A program made the position numbers and the translations under genes. Shown in pieces: positions 44,156 to 53,516 of a stretch of 64,000 bases of DNA (its first letter is position 1; every line of letters starts with the position of its first letter). The DNA is from Rhodoligotrophos sp. CJ14. GTDB taxonomy: Bacteria > Pseudomonadota > Alphaproteobacteria > Rhizobiales > Im1. The notes under the pieces were generated by a model. It was given only the letters and a program-made list of their open reading frames with translations, had not been told where the DNA came from and ran no database searches. The DNA is taken from assembly GCF_038811545.1 (NCBI RefSeq), contig NZ_CP133319.1, positions 2,943,516-3,007,515 on the forward strand. Direction: 5' to 3'.

Positions 44156-44430
44156 TCGACATCCCAAACTACAGAAGGTTTGACGGAATAGCTTGCAAGC
44201 TATACGACGTTGGAGGCAAGTTTCATGCTGCCTTCGAAGGCGAGCTTCTCGGCTACGCTCCGCAGTGCGCTTCGCATTGATCACGGCCAGGTTGCTTGTC
44301 GACTGCGATCCACAGCGAGGGCGGTCTCGCGCCGATAGGCTCACGGTTCGAAACACGCCAACATGAGGGAGTTGCCCGCCTGCGCCAGGTGCGCCCTAGC
44401 CAACTCGCAGGCTCGCTACCGGTGAGGAGG
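44156..44430. other. 275-base gap between convergent integrase and ATPase genes
   Basis: No supported gene. The + strand frame from 44296 is an antisense shadow of the ATPase gene end. AGCTTGCAAGCT at 44191-44202 is a self-complementary 12-mer. No terminator with a T run seen. Confidence 0.4.
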
Positions 44431-47400
44431 TCAGTGACTGCCGGAACGAAGCACGCCGTGAACCCGCCAAAGCCGCTCAAGCGTCAGGTTATCGGCGCTG
44501 TGAACGGCGGAACCCAGCGAGATGCACACGGCCTGGCCGTTGAGACCTATATTCTCGAAGATGCGCGCGCCCGTTTCGATCCGTTGGCCGAGGCGCTTCA
44601 GATACCCGTAGCTCTCACCGCCGCTCCGAGCCGTTACGGCAACGATTCGCCCTTCCAGCGCCGTTAGCTTCGCGGGCGTGAGATCATCAACAGCCTCAAG
44701 CAGCACCGTGTCCCCATTCCGTATGACAGGATATGCGCTGTCCTCAACGATACTGGCCACCGCCAGCTTGCGGGAAAGTATGTCGCTGGCGCGCGCAGCA
44801 ACTGCCTCGTCGCGCCCGGGAAGGTTTTGCGCATCGTAGAGCACGCCGACGATCGGCATGACGCGAGTTTCTGCCGTGGGGACGAGCAAGGCCGGCGGCA
44901 CACGTTCTGTCCCGGAGCGATCCGCGGCAAGGATCGTTCGTGAAAGGTCCTTCTTGTCCCTATGAAACCGGCGCGCATAGATCTTGCTCCCATGAAGCGC
45001 AATGACCGGCTCGCCTTCCGTTGCATCGCGATCGAGCGAGACGATGACAACCTGCCCGGCCAGTGCAACCGAACCCAGCGTGGGACCGCGGATGACATAC
45101 AGGGCAACGGCGCCGAGCGAGCCAAGGGACAGATATTCCTGGTCGCCGGTGACCGCGAGAATGTCAGCGGCGCTGCGCGCGGCCAAGGTGCCAAGCATCG
45201 GCAGGGGCGTGTCCGGCAGAACCATTGCCTCGGGCGCTGACGGTGCATCCGCCTGCACCAGATCGCGCTCCTCATGAGTGAGTCGTCCGAGAAAGCGCGC
45301 GTATGAGGCCGTGCAACTCCTCAGGAGGCTGTGCACACTCTCATAGACTTCATTCACGTCGGCAGCATCCTGCGGCGTGATCATGGACGGCTGATGATGT
45401 GCCTTGTTGATGATCTTGTAAAAAAGCGCGCTGTCTCGAAGCGCTTGGTGCGTGAGCAGCTTTTCAAACGGCGGTTCCTCGAAAGGCCGTTCTCCAGCAT
45501 TCCTTGCGTGGCGTAGCTGGCCGAGCAGATCGCCAAGGGTCGGGGAGTGCATGACCAGGGGGTCAGTTGCGAGCAGGTTCCACAGCCTGTTTTCGATGTC
45601 GACCCGTACACATTTCACGAACTCCTGCGCCTTGGCAGAGTCGTTTTCGTCTTCGATCCAGCGATCCCGCCTTTCCCTGATTTCCTCGATAGCGGGGCTG
45701 AGCGATGCTGTAAGCCTGGATGACGACACAGGGTCGAGCCGCAGCGCCGTCCAAGTCGGCGCATCTTCGGCGCGGGAAGGGAGCTTGTCCTGCACCGACG
45801 CAACAAAGCGAATATCGTTCGACGCAATCAGCGGCCGCATCCCATGCGACGGCATCTTCGGCACTGTGGCTGCAAAGTTCTCGCTGTTAATTGGATCGAA
45901 ATGAGTCTGGGGATCGTCGAGCAGAATGCAGCTTAGCCCGCCTGACTGAGTCCGCACGTGTTCCCACAGACCGAAAAGGAAAGCCCAAACGCACGCCCTC
46001 AAAAGCGAAGCGTTCATCACCTGATGCGCAGGCACGCGCATATCGCCCAGCCCGGCGCGAAGTCCAAACCCTCCATCTTCGCCTGGCTCAAACCCTCCAT
46101 AATCCGGACCGCCGCGATAGTGCGGCCGGTAGATATTGCCCAGCCAGGTGCCGGTGTCGCGATCAAGCGTATTGATGAGCCCCGAAACCCGTTCATAGAC
46201 CAGTGCCGGAAACTCAAGAAAAGGTTCCACCGCATCCGCCGCCCGTTCCAGCAACTTCAGCCGTTTCTCCTCGGCTTCCCACGCCTGTCGCACCCGCTCG
46301 AGCTCATCAAGCTGACGTATGAGCGAAAGGATTGGGGATGCGTTTTGAACGCCGCGCCGGATCGCTTCAATCTGATCGCGTAGCGAGCGTTCCTGCGGCT
46401 TTGCCTGTTCCCGTTCGGCAGGTATTTGGTCTTCGGCGGATTGCGGGGCGCCGACATAGCGCACCATCAACTGCTTCAAGACATCGCCCGCTGCCGCCCG
46501 GTGTGCGCGCAACATCAAAGCGTGGACGATGGCGGCAAGCCGCTTTTGCAGCGTACTGCCTGCAAAAAGCTCGGGAAGTTTGCTGTTCGCCGGCTGCGGC
46601 GCATCCGGCAACGGGTTCTCCCTTGCCGCTATCTCCCAGACCGCCTGAGCATTCCTCTGAAGCGGCTCCAGGCGGCCGGAGAAAGCCCTGTGTGCAAGTA
46701 GCTCGTCAACATAGCCCTTGCGAACAATGGCCAGCAGGGTATCCGGCAATGCCTTGTCAGCGAAACCCCGCAGGCTTTCGGGCAGAGCGTGCAGCAAGGA
46801 GGCCGCCTCGTCACGTTCCCATTCCGAGGCGGTCTTCGCGATATCGCTGTCAGCTTCGCGGCACTTCTCCAGCGCCGCCTTCACCGACATATCAAGCAAC
46901 GCGTCGGGAGGAACCTCGTCAAGGTCCGTTCCGCAAACCGGGCAGTTCACCACATCACTGTCAGGGTGAGCGTTCTTATGCCAGTCGGCCACGCGCGCAT
47001 ACAGGCGCCAGCGTGTCGCCTTACGCTCATCCTCCAGCCGGGTCGCAAGCGCTCGCGCTCGCGCGAGAATATCCTCCACCGCCTTTAGCGCGTCAGATGC
47101 CTCTTCTTCGGAGATTTCTGAAAGGGAGAGGATCGTTCCAATCGAGGGCAGCTCCCGCAAAGCGCCACCCTTCAAACGTTCGGCAGCCGCATCAAGGGCG
47201 CCGGTCATGGCGTCGGCATCCTGCTTTGAGGTCAGTTCCACACGGCGGCCCAGGATGGTTTCCATCGTGGACATCATTTCGCTCTGCAGTTCCTGCAAAG
47301 CTTTGCGCGCGGCAGCGATGGAGGAGGCGCAGCCCGCCTTGTTCTCGCCTTCTCCTTCTTCCTCCCCCGGCATCAGAATCCTGGGCGGCGTTCCAAGATC

Positions 47401-48429
47401 GGAACGTTCCTCCCAGTTCTCGACAAGCGTTTGAAGACGGCTCGCAAAATCGCTTGTCTTCTGATCGCGGGCCTCTTCCGTCGTGCGTTTCTCGGCATTC
47501 CGCAGGCGTCCGACGAGCCGCGTTGAACGGTGCCCGAGCTCTTCAAGCGGCTTTAGTCCGGTTAGCTGCGAAACGGCCTGCGTGAAGTCGGTCTTCTCAT
47601 CGAAGCGCATATGTGCAGCAACGCCTGGCATCAACGTGCCTACCTCAAGCGCCAGCGCCGGGATACCGAGCGCGTCCAGCCCTTCTACGGGAGCCGTCAG
47701 CTTCTTGCCCGACACTTGCACCCTTCGCGTCACGCTGCGGATTTCAGCCGTGTCTTCGCGTTTAAACGTCAACCTTACCCAGGTATCGAGCTTCGGCTGA
47801 TCGGCGAGCTTTTCAAGATTTTCGGCAGAAGGGATAGGAACAATCGGCGGAATGGCTATTTCAGGCCGGTTATCACCCTCGCCAATTGCTTCGCTGTCCG
47901 CGGTCCATTCGACCGCCATGGGTTCGTGCACCTCATGCGGCATATGCTGCGACCGCAGCGCCTTGCCCGTCAGGCACCAGATCACCGCGCTCAACAATGC
48001 GGTCTTACCGGCACCGTTGAACCCGCTGACAAGCGTAATTTCCCTATTGATATCGAGAACGAAGTCATCCGGGTCTTCGCCGTTCGGACCCAGGTGGCGG
48101 TGGAGTCCGCCGAACCGATGCGCCTCAACACGTTCCAGATGCCAGATCGGCCGGGCGCCCGCCGAACGCGAGGTCCTGGCCGTCGCGGCCGGCAGCTCCG
48201 CTTCGAGCGCCGTAAGGAGCCCTTCGACTTCCTTTGCCTGAACGGTGCGATTCCGCGGCCACAGATCGCGATTGCGCCCATAGAACGCAAACGCTTTACG
48301 CTTGTCGTCTGTATCGAGCCGGAAGGCATCTTCATTCGCACGGTGAACCGGCACGCCCGCCGTCAGTAGCCTGACAACTTCATCCAGGCTGTAATCTTCA
48401 AGACGTATCGGTTCAGGCTGGTCGTTCAT
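44431..48429 (-). CDS. Large SMC/Rad50-like ATPase with C-terminal LexA/S24-like domains
   Basis: A 1332-residue protein. The ABC-type ATPase head has Walker A VSGFNGAGKTALL (about 135-147) and Walker B SCILLDDPQTHFDPI (about 830). Between them lie coiled-coil-rich Glu/Arg/Leu segments and a zinc-hook-like CPVC (about residue 490). After residue 1050 the chain no longer looks SMC-like. VLAGQVVIV and KIYARRFHRD, then DSAYPVIRNGD (candidate Ser about 1230) and SYGYLKRLG (candidate Lys about 1276), resemble two LexA/S24 peptidase folds, the second with a Ser-Lys pair. ATG 48429 is used instead of TTG 48441. It follows a DUF2971 gene on the same strand. A DNA-damage or phage-sensing role is inference. 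Confidence 0.8.
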   Translation of the reverse strand: MNDQPEPIRLEDYSLDEVVRLLTAGVPVHRANEDAFRLDTDDKRKAFAFYGRNRDLWPRNRTVQAKEVEGLLTALEAELPAATARTSRSAGARPIWHLERVEAHRFGGLHRHLGPNGEDPDDFVLDINREITLVSGFNGAGKTALLSAVIWCLTGKALRSQHMPHEVHEPMAVEWTADSEAIGEGDNRPEIAIPPIVPIPSAENLEKLADQPKLDTWVRLTFKREDTAEIRSVTRRVQVSGKKLTAPVEGLDALGIPALALEVGTLMPGVAAHMRFDEKTDFTQAVSQLTGLKPLEELGHRSTRLVGRLRNAEKRTTEEARDQKTSDFASRLQTLVENWEERSDLGTPPRILMPGEEEGEGENKAGCASSIAAARKALQELQSEMMSTMETILGRRVELTSKQDADAMTGALDAAAERLKGGALRELPSIGTILSLSEISEEEASDALKAVEDILARARALATRLEDERKATRWRLYARVADWHKNAHPDSDVVNCPVCGTDLDEVPPDALLDMSVKAALEKCREADSDIAKTASEWERDEAASLLHALPESLRGFADKALPDTLLAIVRKGYVDELLAHRAFSGRLEPLQRNAQAVWEIAARENPLPDAPQPANSKLPELFAGSTLQKRLAAIVHALMLRAHRAAAGDVLKQLMVRYVGAPQSAEDQIPAEREQAKPQERSLRDQIEAIRRGVQNASPILSLIRQLDELERVRQAWEAEEKRLKLLERAADAVEPFLEFPALVYERVSGLINTLDRDTGTWLGNIYRPHYRGGPDYGGFEPGEDGGFGLRAGLGDMRVPAHQVMNASLLRACVWAFLFGLWEHVRTQSGGLSCILLDDPQTHFDPINSENFAATVPKMPSHGMRPLIASNDIRFVASVQDKLPSRAEDAPTWTALRLDPVSSSRLTASLSPAIEEIRERRDRWIEDENDSAKAQEFVKCVRVDIENRLWNLLATDPLVMHSPTLGDLLGQLRHARNAGERPFEEPPFEKLLTHQALRDSALFYKIINKAHHQPSMITPQDAADVNEVYESVHSLLRSCTASYARFLGRLTHEERDLVQADAPSAPEAMVLPDTPLPMLGTLAARSAADILAVTGDQEYLSLGSLGAVALYVIRGPTLGSVALAGQVVIVSLDRDATEGEPVIALHGSKIYARRFHRDKKDLSRTILAADRSGTERVPPALLVPTAETRVMPIVGVLYDAQNLPGRDEAVAARASDILSRKLAVASIVEDSAYPVIRNGDTVLLEAVDDLTPAKLTALEGRIVAVTARSGGESYGYLKRLGQRIETGARIFENIGLNGQAVCISLGSAVHSADNLTLERLWRVHGVLRSGSH

Positions 48430-48536
48430 TGCGTTAGCCAATCATCATGGAGCTCATTTTTCTGAATCTCCCCCGGTTGCCAGACTATCCGGATTCTCGG
48501 TGAGAACAAAGCAGCAACTTTCAAAGGTTCAGCTTG

Positions 48537-49268
48537 TTACCCGATCGGGAAAATCATGTCCTTCGGCGGTGCGTAGAGCAGTGACCTCATAATCCGCCCC
48601 TTGAAGCCGGTGCGCCTGCGGATCTCGTCCTTCACCTTGTTCACGTCAGAGAGCGGCAGGCGCGGGTCGATCATAATTTGGTCGATCAGTGCGTGCGGAT
48701 CGACCGAGTAGGCATAGATGTCCTGCTTTCCCTTATTCTTCTCCAGATAGAGAAGCCGTACCTCACGCTCGTGGATGAAGGCGTTGCGCTTGACCAGTAG
48801 CGTTTCGGCCAGCGCGCGGACGTGCAGGCCACCGCGGAACACCTTGTTGCCGAATTCCACCAGCTTCCTGTCGCCCATGTACTGGACCTTGCCGATGAAA
48901 GCTTGCTTATGCGCCCAGTCGCCAAGCGGGGCCTGCAATCCGGTGAGGAGGTTGCGGATCGTGGTGCGCACCCGCACGCCGGTCTTGTCGGGCGAATAGA
49001 TACGCCAGATAGCATCGGAGCTGGTCTGCCGCGTCCAGCATTGCCCGTAGAAGTCGTTGTTGAATGCGAACTTCGCGATCGTGCCATCAGCAAGCCGCGC
49101 GGGGGCGTTCAGGATGAAATTCTCGAACGGGTCATCCCATTTCGAGGGCCGGACCAGCACGTTCTGCTTGTTTGCGAACAGTTCGTAAAACCGCCCGAGC
49201 GGCATCACGCGGTAGATATAGCCGTCAAACTCGGTGGCTTGTAGATTGATATAGTTCTTCGTATTCAT
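48537..49268 (-). CDS. DUF2971-family protein
   Basis: A 243-residue protein with the DUF2971 pattern: YRVMPLGRFYELFANKQNVL, WDDPFENF, then CWTRQTSSDAIWRIYSPDKTGVRV and HEREVRLLYL. The biochemical role of this family is not established; members are common near defence genes. ATG 49268 has GGAGGGGG 6 bases upstream; the longer frame to 49436 has no support. It precedes the SMC-like ATPase gene by 107 bases and is probably cotranscribed with it. Confidence 0.82.
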   Translation of the reverse strand: MNTKNYINLQATEFDGYIYRVMPLGRFYELFANKQNVLVRPSKWDDPFENFILNAPARLADGTIAKFAFNNDFYGQCWTRQTSSDAIWRIYSPDKTGVRVRTTIRNLLTGLQAPLGDWAHKQAFIGKVQYMGDRKLVEFGNKVFRGGLHVRALAETLLVKRNAFIHEREVRLLYLEKNKGKQDIYAYSVDPHALIDQIMIDPRLPLSDVNKVKDEIRRRTGFKGRIMRSLLYAPPKDMIFPIG

Positions 49269-49629
49269 CGCCCCCTCCCAGCGTTCTAATTTGCCGTGTA
49301 TGTATTCGGCCGTAAAGCTGCGAGTGCCCCGGCGCCCCTGCCGGCTAGTTGATCTTCGGTGATGAGCGGTTTGGCCACGATCGCCTCCATTCAATCTCGA
49401 CCTCCGGTCGAGAGCGAGAACGCCCACCCGGTGCAAACCCGGGTCGGGCTCTACAGTGGCAAGTGCGGGGCTGATTTGATCACGCGGCGGCCGTCAGAGT
49501 TCCGATGCTTATCGGTGCGAAGAGGGATGGATGGAGGGGGTGGCAAAGGTGGTGGCGAGTTCCTCCGGCTCGGATATTCAAGTGCATCACGATGCGCTCG
49601 GCAGTTATCTGCAGGAGCCGGCAATAGAC
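49269..49629. other. 361-base stretch without a gene
   Basis: Upstream region of the DUF2971/ATPase pair. It holds the hairpin CTCGACC-TCC-GGTCGAG near 49391-49407 and a CCCGGTGCAAACCCGGG dyad near 49435-49451. Frames here (49359-49790 on +) have no family features. The promoter of the DUF2971 gene should lie at the left end. Confidence 0.45.
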
Positions 49630-50061
49630 TCAAACGAAGCTCGCCTGAAACGTCATCGCCGTCAGTGAGACGTGAGCATCCAATGGCGGATATAGCTCGA
49701 ACGCCTTCGGCTCGCGCGAGAAGTTCTAGAGCCGGAACAAGCACCATTCGGCGCGCTTCTCCTCGGCAACCGCCAGTTCGTTGCGCGTGACGTGAAAGGG
49801 TGTGCGTTCCCAACCGTTCGTCGTCTTGACCTCGATCAATCGAGACCGCCCGTCTGCCGAGAAGCTTGCGATGTCGTAACCCGCACCGTCTCCATCTTCC
49901 TGCGACACCCATCGTATCTTGCGTGCTAGATCGTTTCGGCCCGCGTTGGTCAGCGAGGCATGTTCATGAGCCAAGACACGTTCTTCTCCCGCTCGACCGA
50001 GCGCGCGATTGCGCTCGTCCCTACCCGCGACATCGAACTTTCGGGCAATGTGTAGCGTCTG

Positions 50062-50070
50062 CTCCAGTTC
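50062..50070. repeat. Target-site duplication, left copy (CTCCAGTTC)
   Basis: The 9-base CTCCAGTTC is repeated at 51441-51449 on the other side of the IS. Both copies belong to the GAACTGGAG of the interrupted DUF3883 gene. Confidence 0.9.
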
Positions 50071-51440
50071 GATGGTGTTCCACCGCGTGGTGTAGCTGGC
50101 GGCATTGGTGGCCGCGCTTTCCGGCTTGGCCGGGTTGATCAGCGCGCCACGGCTGGCAGGCTGATGAGGGGATCATCGCTCAACTGGCCGACGCTTTCCA
50201 GTGTCATGTAGCGGGAGCGCTGGACGGCCCACTCGTCGTTCTGTTCGAGCATGATGGCGCCGACGAGGCGAACGATGGCGTCGTCGTTGGGGAAGATGCC
50301 GACCACGTCGGTGCGCCGCTTGATCTCGCCGTTGAGACGCTCGATGGGGTTCGTCGAATGCAGCTTCGCCCGGTGCTCCTTCGGGAAGGTCATGTAGGCG
50401 AGCACGTCGGGCTCGGCGTCATCAAGGATGGCAGCGAGCTTTGGCACCTTCGGCCGGATCTGGTCGGCGACGGCCCGCCACTGGGCGCTGGCGGCCTCCG
50501 GTGTCTCCTGCGCGAAGGCGGTGGCGATGAAGGCGGAGACGACGCGACGACCGCTCTTGCCGGCATGGGCCAGCACGTTCCTCATGAAGTGGACGCGGCA
50601 GCGCTGCCAGGTCGCCGAGAGAACCTTGGTGACGGCGGCCTTGAGGCCTTCATGGGCGTCGGACACGACCAGCTTCACGCCGCGCAGGCCGCGGCGGGTG
50701 AGCTTGCGCAGGAACTCGGTCCAGATCGGCTCGGCCTCTGACGTGCCGACCTCCATGCCCAGCACCTCGCGCCGGCCGTCGCTGTTGACGCCGACCGCGA
50801 TGATCACCGCGACCGAGACGATGCGGCCGCCACGGCGCACCTTGAGGTAGGTCGCGTCGATCCACAGATACGGCCAGTCGCCTTCGATCGGCCGTTCGAG
50901 GAAGGCCTTCACCTTGCCGTCGATCTCCTCGCACAGCCGGCTGACCTGGCTCTTCGAGATGCCGCTCATGCCCATGGCCTTGACCAGGTCGTCGACCGAG
51001 CGCGTCGAGATGCCCTGGACATAGGCTTCCTGGATCACCGCCGTCAGCGCCTTCTCGGCCATGCGGCGCGGCTCCAGGAAGCCTGGGAAGTAGGATCCCT
51101 TCCTCAGCTTCGGGATGCGCAGCTCGACGGTGCCGGCCCGCGTCTCCCAGTCCCGGTCGCGATAGCCGTTGCGCTGGGCGGTTCGCAGTGGCGACTTCTC
51201 GCCCCAGGCGGCACCGGTTGCGGCGCCCACCTCCATCTCCATCAGCTTCTCGGCGGCAAAGCCGATCATCTCGCGCAGCAGATCGGCATCCGCGCTCTTC
51301 TCCACGAGCGCACGCAGGTTCATCATGTCGTCGGTCATCGGTGTTCCTTCCAGTGAGGACTTGGCTTCGACAACCAGACCCTACCGGAAAGCGCCGATGA
51401 CCACCGTGCTACTCAGCTACACCACGTCTAGGGACGTCAC
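50071..51440 (-). mobile_element. Complete IS256-family insertion sequence, 1370 bp
   Basis: The limits follow from the 9-base target duplication. The ends are imperfect inverted repeats: from the left edge inward GATGGTGTTCCACCGCGTGG, from the right edge inward GTGACGTCCCTAGACGTGG, then a shared GTGTAGCTG and later GCGCTTTCCGG. One transposase gene of normal length fills most of the element. Insertion is recent enough that the host gene can be rebuilt exactly. Confidence 0.9.
50139..51338 (-). CDS. IS256-family transposase
   Basis: A 399-residue mutator-type transposase. The DDE residues are visible in [24 protein letters not shown] and [15 protein letters not shown]. The C-x2-H-like element CRVHFMRN follows the second Asp, as in the family. 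The frame is intact and full length, so the element may be active. Confidence 0.95.
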   Translation of the reverse strand: MTDDMMNLRALVEKSADADLLREMIGFAAEKLMEMEVGAATGAAWGEKSPLRTAQRNGYRDRDWETRAGTVELRIPKLRKGSYFPGFLEPRRMAEKALTAVIQEAYVQGISTRSVDDLVKAMGMSGISKSQVSRLCEEIDGKVKAFLERPIEGDWPYLWIDATYLKVRRGGRIVSVAVIIAVGVNSDGRREVLGMEVGTSEAEPIWTEFLRKLTRRGLRGVKLVVSDAHEGLKAAVTKVLSATWQRCRVHFMRNVLAHAGKSGRRVVSAFIATAFAQETPEAASAQWRAVADQIRPKVPKLAAILDDAEPDVLAYMTFPKEHRAKLHSTNPIERLNGEIKRRTDVVGIFPNDDAIVRLVGAIMLEQNDEWAVQRSRYMTLESVGQLSDDPLISLPAVAR

Positions 51441-51449
51441 CTCCAGTTC
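51441..51449. repeat. Target-site duplication, right copy (CTCCAGTTC)
   Basis: Second copy of the 9-base duplication flanking the IS; see 50062-50070. Confidence 0.9.
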
Positions 51450-51990
51450 CTGCGGCGGCGGCTGATTCGAAAGCGTGGGTGGCGGCCCGACCCAGAGCGG
51501 TGATGTCTCGCGTAGCCCGGAGTCTTCGCGTGCGGAGGGCCTTCTGGCAAACCAACCCGGATTCTGCGCCAGCCAACGCACTACTGCATCGATCAGAGAC
51601 GTCTGGAAGTGGAAGGCCGGCCGGTAGCCAGGAATCCAATCCTCGCCAAGCCCCTTGAGCACTGCACTGATGTTCTGGTGCTTGAACTCGATCGACTTTC
51701 GGGAGCGGTCGATCCGCTCTTGTAGTCGTCGGTTACATTCGGCCTTGCTATAGGACCGGCCGGCGACGTCGTCAGCGAGCATTGCGAAGTAATCCGCGAC
51801 GATCAAATCGTTCTCTTCATCTGTCCAGGGCTCGTTTGCATCACATCAGACTAGAGGTGAGAAGCTACTGAGTCATCTACTGTTTCCATCGTACACTGAA
51901 TTTGTCGTCGCAACCTCGCGCGTCGCCGTATTCTAATTTGCTAAATTCTTTTTATGCAAAGATCGTCCGATGAGTTTCCAACGCGAAAGC

Positions 51991-52854
51991 TTACGATGAT
52001 GGCCGCCAATAGCGAATTGCCGGCACCTCTGCACCGATGGCGTTGAGAGCAAGTGAAAGGTTTTGATGCGTCCAATCCAGTTTCTTGTCGGCGGTCATCA
52101 AGCCCTCGTAATATGTACCATATACTGCGAAGCTCAAATCGATGAGATCGTTTCTTGCGCGGTCGAGCCGTTTCGGAGTTTGATTCCCGTTCTTGACCCA
52201 CCAGAGCAGGTAAATGACGATCGCAAGCGAGTAGCGGTAGAGATAGGCTTGCGTTCTGAGTTCTTCGGGCGCCGGGCAGGTGGAATCCTGGTCACCCCCC
52301 GATAGCGTCTCCCATATCTGATCAGCGGCTCCGAAGATCGACGAGAACATCTCCGGCGTGTATCGCGTATTCCTCCTGATGATGCGAAGGTGCTGAGGCG
52401 TAAACATTTGCTCGGCCATCTCCGGCAACGAAACCAATATGTCGTGGGCACCTTCGAGCATTCCGGAAAGCGCATTTACAGCGCCGGACCAAAGTCGTTC
52501 TAACTGAGCGCGAACCCCGGGCTCGTCTCGGTCCGGCCCGTCCAAAATGGCGACCATTCCTCGAATCTGATGCGCCACGTCGGAGCGCTGCATTGAGGAG
52601 GTCATATTCGGGGTTCGAGGATCGATTTCCACGATTTCCTTTCCCGGTTTCAAGACGATGACCTGTTCCGGGAAGTCACCGATGACGGACATCCCAGCCA
52701 CAATCGCTTCGATCGATTCCTGCTTGTACAGCTCGAACCAAACGAAGTCCGGTAGAACGGCAAAATTCGCGGCTGATGCATTGAGAAACAGCCTGAGATC
52801 CTCCGACTGCAGCATGCTGCTATCGATGACCAGGCGCCGCATTAGCTTCATCAT
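51991..52854 (-). CDS. PIN-like domain protein
   Basis: A 287-residue protein resembling a PIN nuclease: VIDSSML at the N-terminus (first Asp about residue 11), an acidic residue in FVWFELYKQ, and a late DLSFAVYGTYYEGLMTADKKL segment placing the last acidic residues. A 150-residue helical insertion separates them. PIN domains cut RNA. The start overlaps the vsr gene by 35 bases, so the two are cotranscribed. Function in the island unknown; toxin-like or effector role is a guess. Confidence 0.65.
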   Translation of the reverse strand: MMKLMRRLVIDSSMLQSEDLRLFLNASAANFAVLPDFVWFELYKQESIEAIVAGMSVIGDFPEQVIVLKPGKEIVEIDPRTPNMTSSMQRSDVAHQIRGMVAILDGPDRDEPGVRAQLERLWSGAVNALSGMLEGAHDILVSLPEMAEQMFTPQHLRIIRRNTRYTPEMFSSIFGAADQIWETLSGGDQDSTCPAPEELRTQAYLYRYSLAIVIYLLWWVKNGNQTPKRLDRARNDLIDLSFAVYGTYYEGLMTADKKLDWTHQNLSLALNAIGAEVPAIRYWRPSS

Positions 52855-53263
52855 CGCCGATGTCCCGAAGGACCGTGAGTTCGCTCGCGCTCGTCGGCGG
52901 CAGTGCCGACATCAACTTTGCCACGAGCGTGTCGGTCGACCTGGCCTCACATTCCCAAATGGTGAGTACCCGCCAACCCATCACTCGGAGCGCCGCTTCG
53001 TTTTCGCTATCACGCATGACGTTTCGCTCGAACTTCGCCGCCCAGAACTCGGCTCGCGTCCTGGGCGTCGTCGCCTTCTTGCAACCCGGATGCCGGTGCC
53101 AAAAGCAGCCATGCACGAAGATGGCCAAGTTGTGCTTCGGCAGCACGATGTCCGGCGAGCCCGGCAGGTCACGGCGCTGGACGCGAAAGCGATAACCAGA
53201 TGCATGCAGGAGGCGCCGCACGGTCATTTCCGGTCCGGTATTCTTCTGCCGGACGGCACGCAT
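52820..53263 (-). CDS. vsr: Very short patch repair endonuclease Vsr
   Basis: A 147-residue Vsr family protein: RQKNTGPE at the start, RDLPGSPDIVLPKHNLAIFV with catalytic Asp38, and HGCFWHRHPGC (residues 51-61) with the metal and zinc ligands. It nicks next to T:G mismatches made by deamination of 5-methylcytosine. ATG 53263 has AGGAG 7-8 bases upstream and is preferred over TTG 53293. A cytosine-5 methyltransferase is encoded 8 kb away in the same island, which explains its presence. Confidence 0.92.
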   Translation of the reverse strand: MRAVRQKNTGPEMTVRRLLHASGYRFRVQRRDLPGSPDIVLPKHNLAIFVHGCFWHRHPGCKKATTPRTRAEFWAAKFERNVMRDSENEAALRVMGWRVLTIWECEARSTDTLVAKLMSALPPTSASELTVLRDIGDDEANAAPGHR

Positions 53264-53516
53264 GATGCGACTCCTGATCGGGTCTACTTCCAAGATCAGT
53301 CTCTCTCAAACGGTGTGAAGCGATCGATCACCATGAATCCCTCCTGAGATTCGCCGATCCCGTCGTCCTGCCCGAACGTCGCGGCAGCCGCAGACCGACC
53401 TCCGATCGATTTTCGTTTGGCCAACCGCTCCACGACCCGCAGCCTCAACTTAATAGTAGTTCTTTGAAACTGATGTCTTCTTGGACTCGTCGCCAGCGCT
53501 TATAGAATTGATTTCC

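Larger units (their letters stand above)
49630..51839 (-). pseudogene. DUF3883-domain (NO VEIN C-terminal) gene split by an IS and an amber codon
   Basis: The N-terminal part is at 51441-51839 (WTDEENDLIVADYFAMLADD, SIEFKHQNISAVLKGLGEDW, ending PPPQELE). The C-terminal part is at 49630-50070 (ELEQTLHIARKFDVAGRDER, then GYDIASFSADGRSRLIEVKT, the DUF3883 nuclease-like fold with E-x-K). Removing the IS and one target copy joins QELEQTLHIA in frame. A TAG at 49726-49728 interrupts LFRL-NFSREPKAFELYPP in the same frame. The N-terminal ATG also appears lost: only TTG 51806 is in frame, with a stop 13 codons before it. So three lesions. Confidence 0.85.

Noticed and set aside
43112-44356. 414-residue frame on the - strand
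   Set aside because: Antisense to the integrase gene, whose catalytic residues are clear.
46332-47585. 417-residue frame on the + strand
   Set aside because: Antisense to the SMC-like ATPase gene; Arg/Pro/Ser-rich composition typical of a shadow.
44431-49268. Wadjet or Lamassu system
   Set aside because: No JetA/B/D or LmuA-type partner is encoded nearby, and the ATPase C-terminus does not match those SMC proteins.
49359-49790. 143-residue + strand frame in the gap beside the DUF2971 gene
   Set aside because: No family features or ribosome site, and it overlaps the end of the DUF3883 pseudogene.
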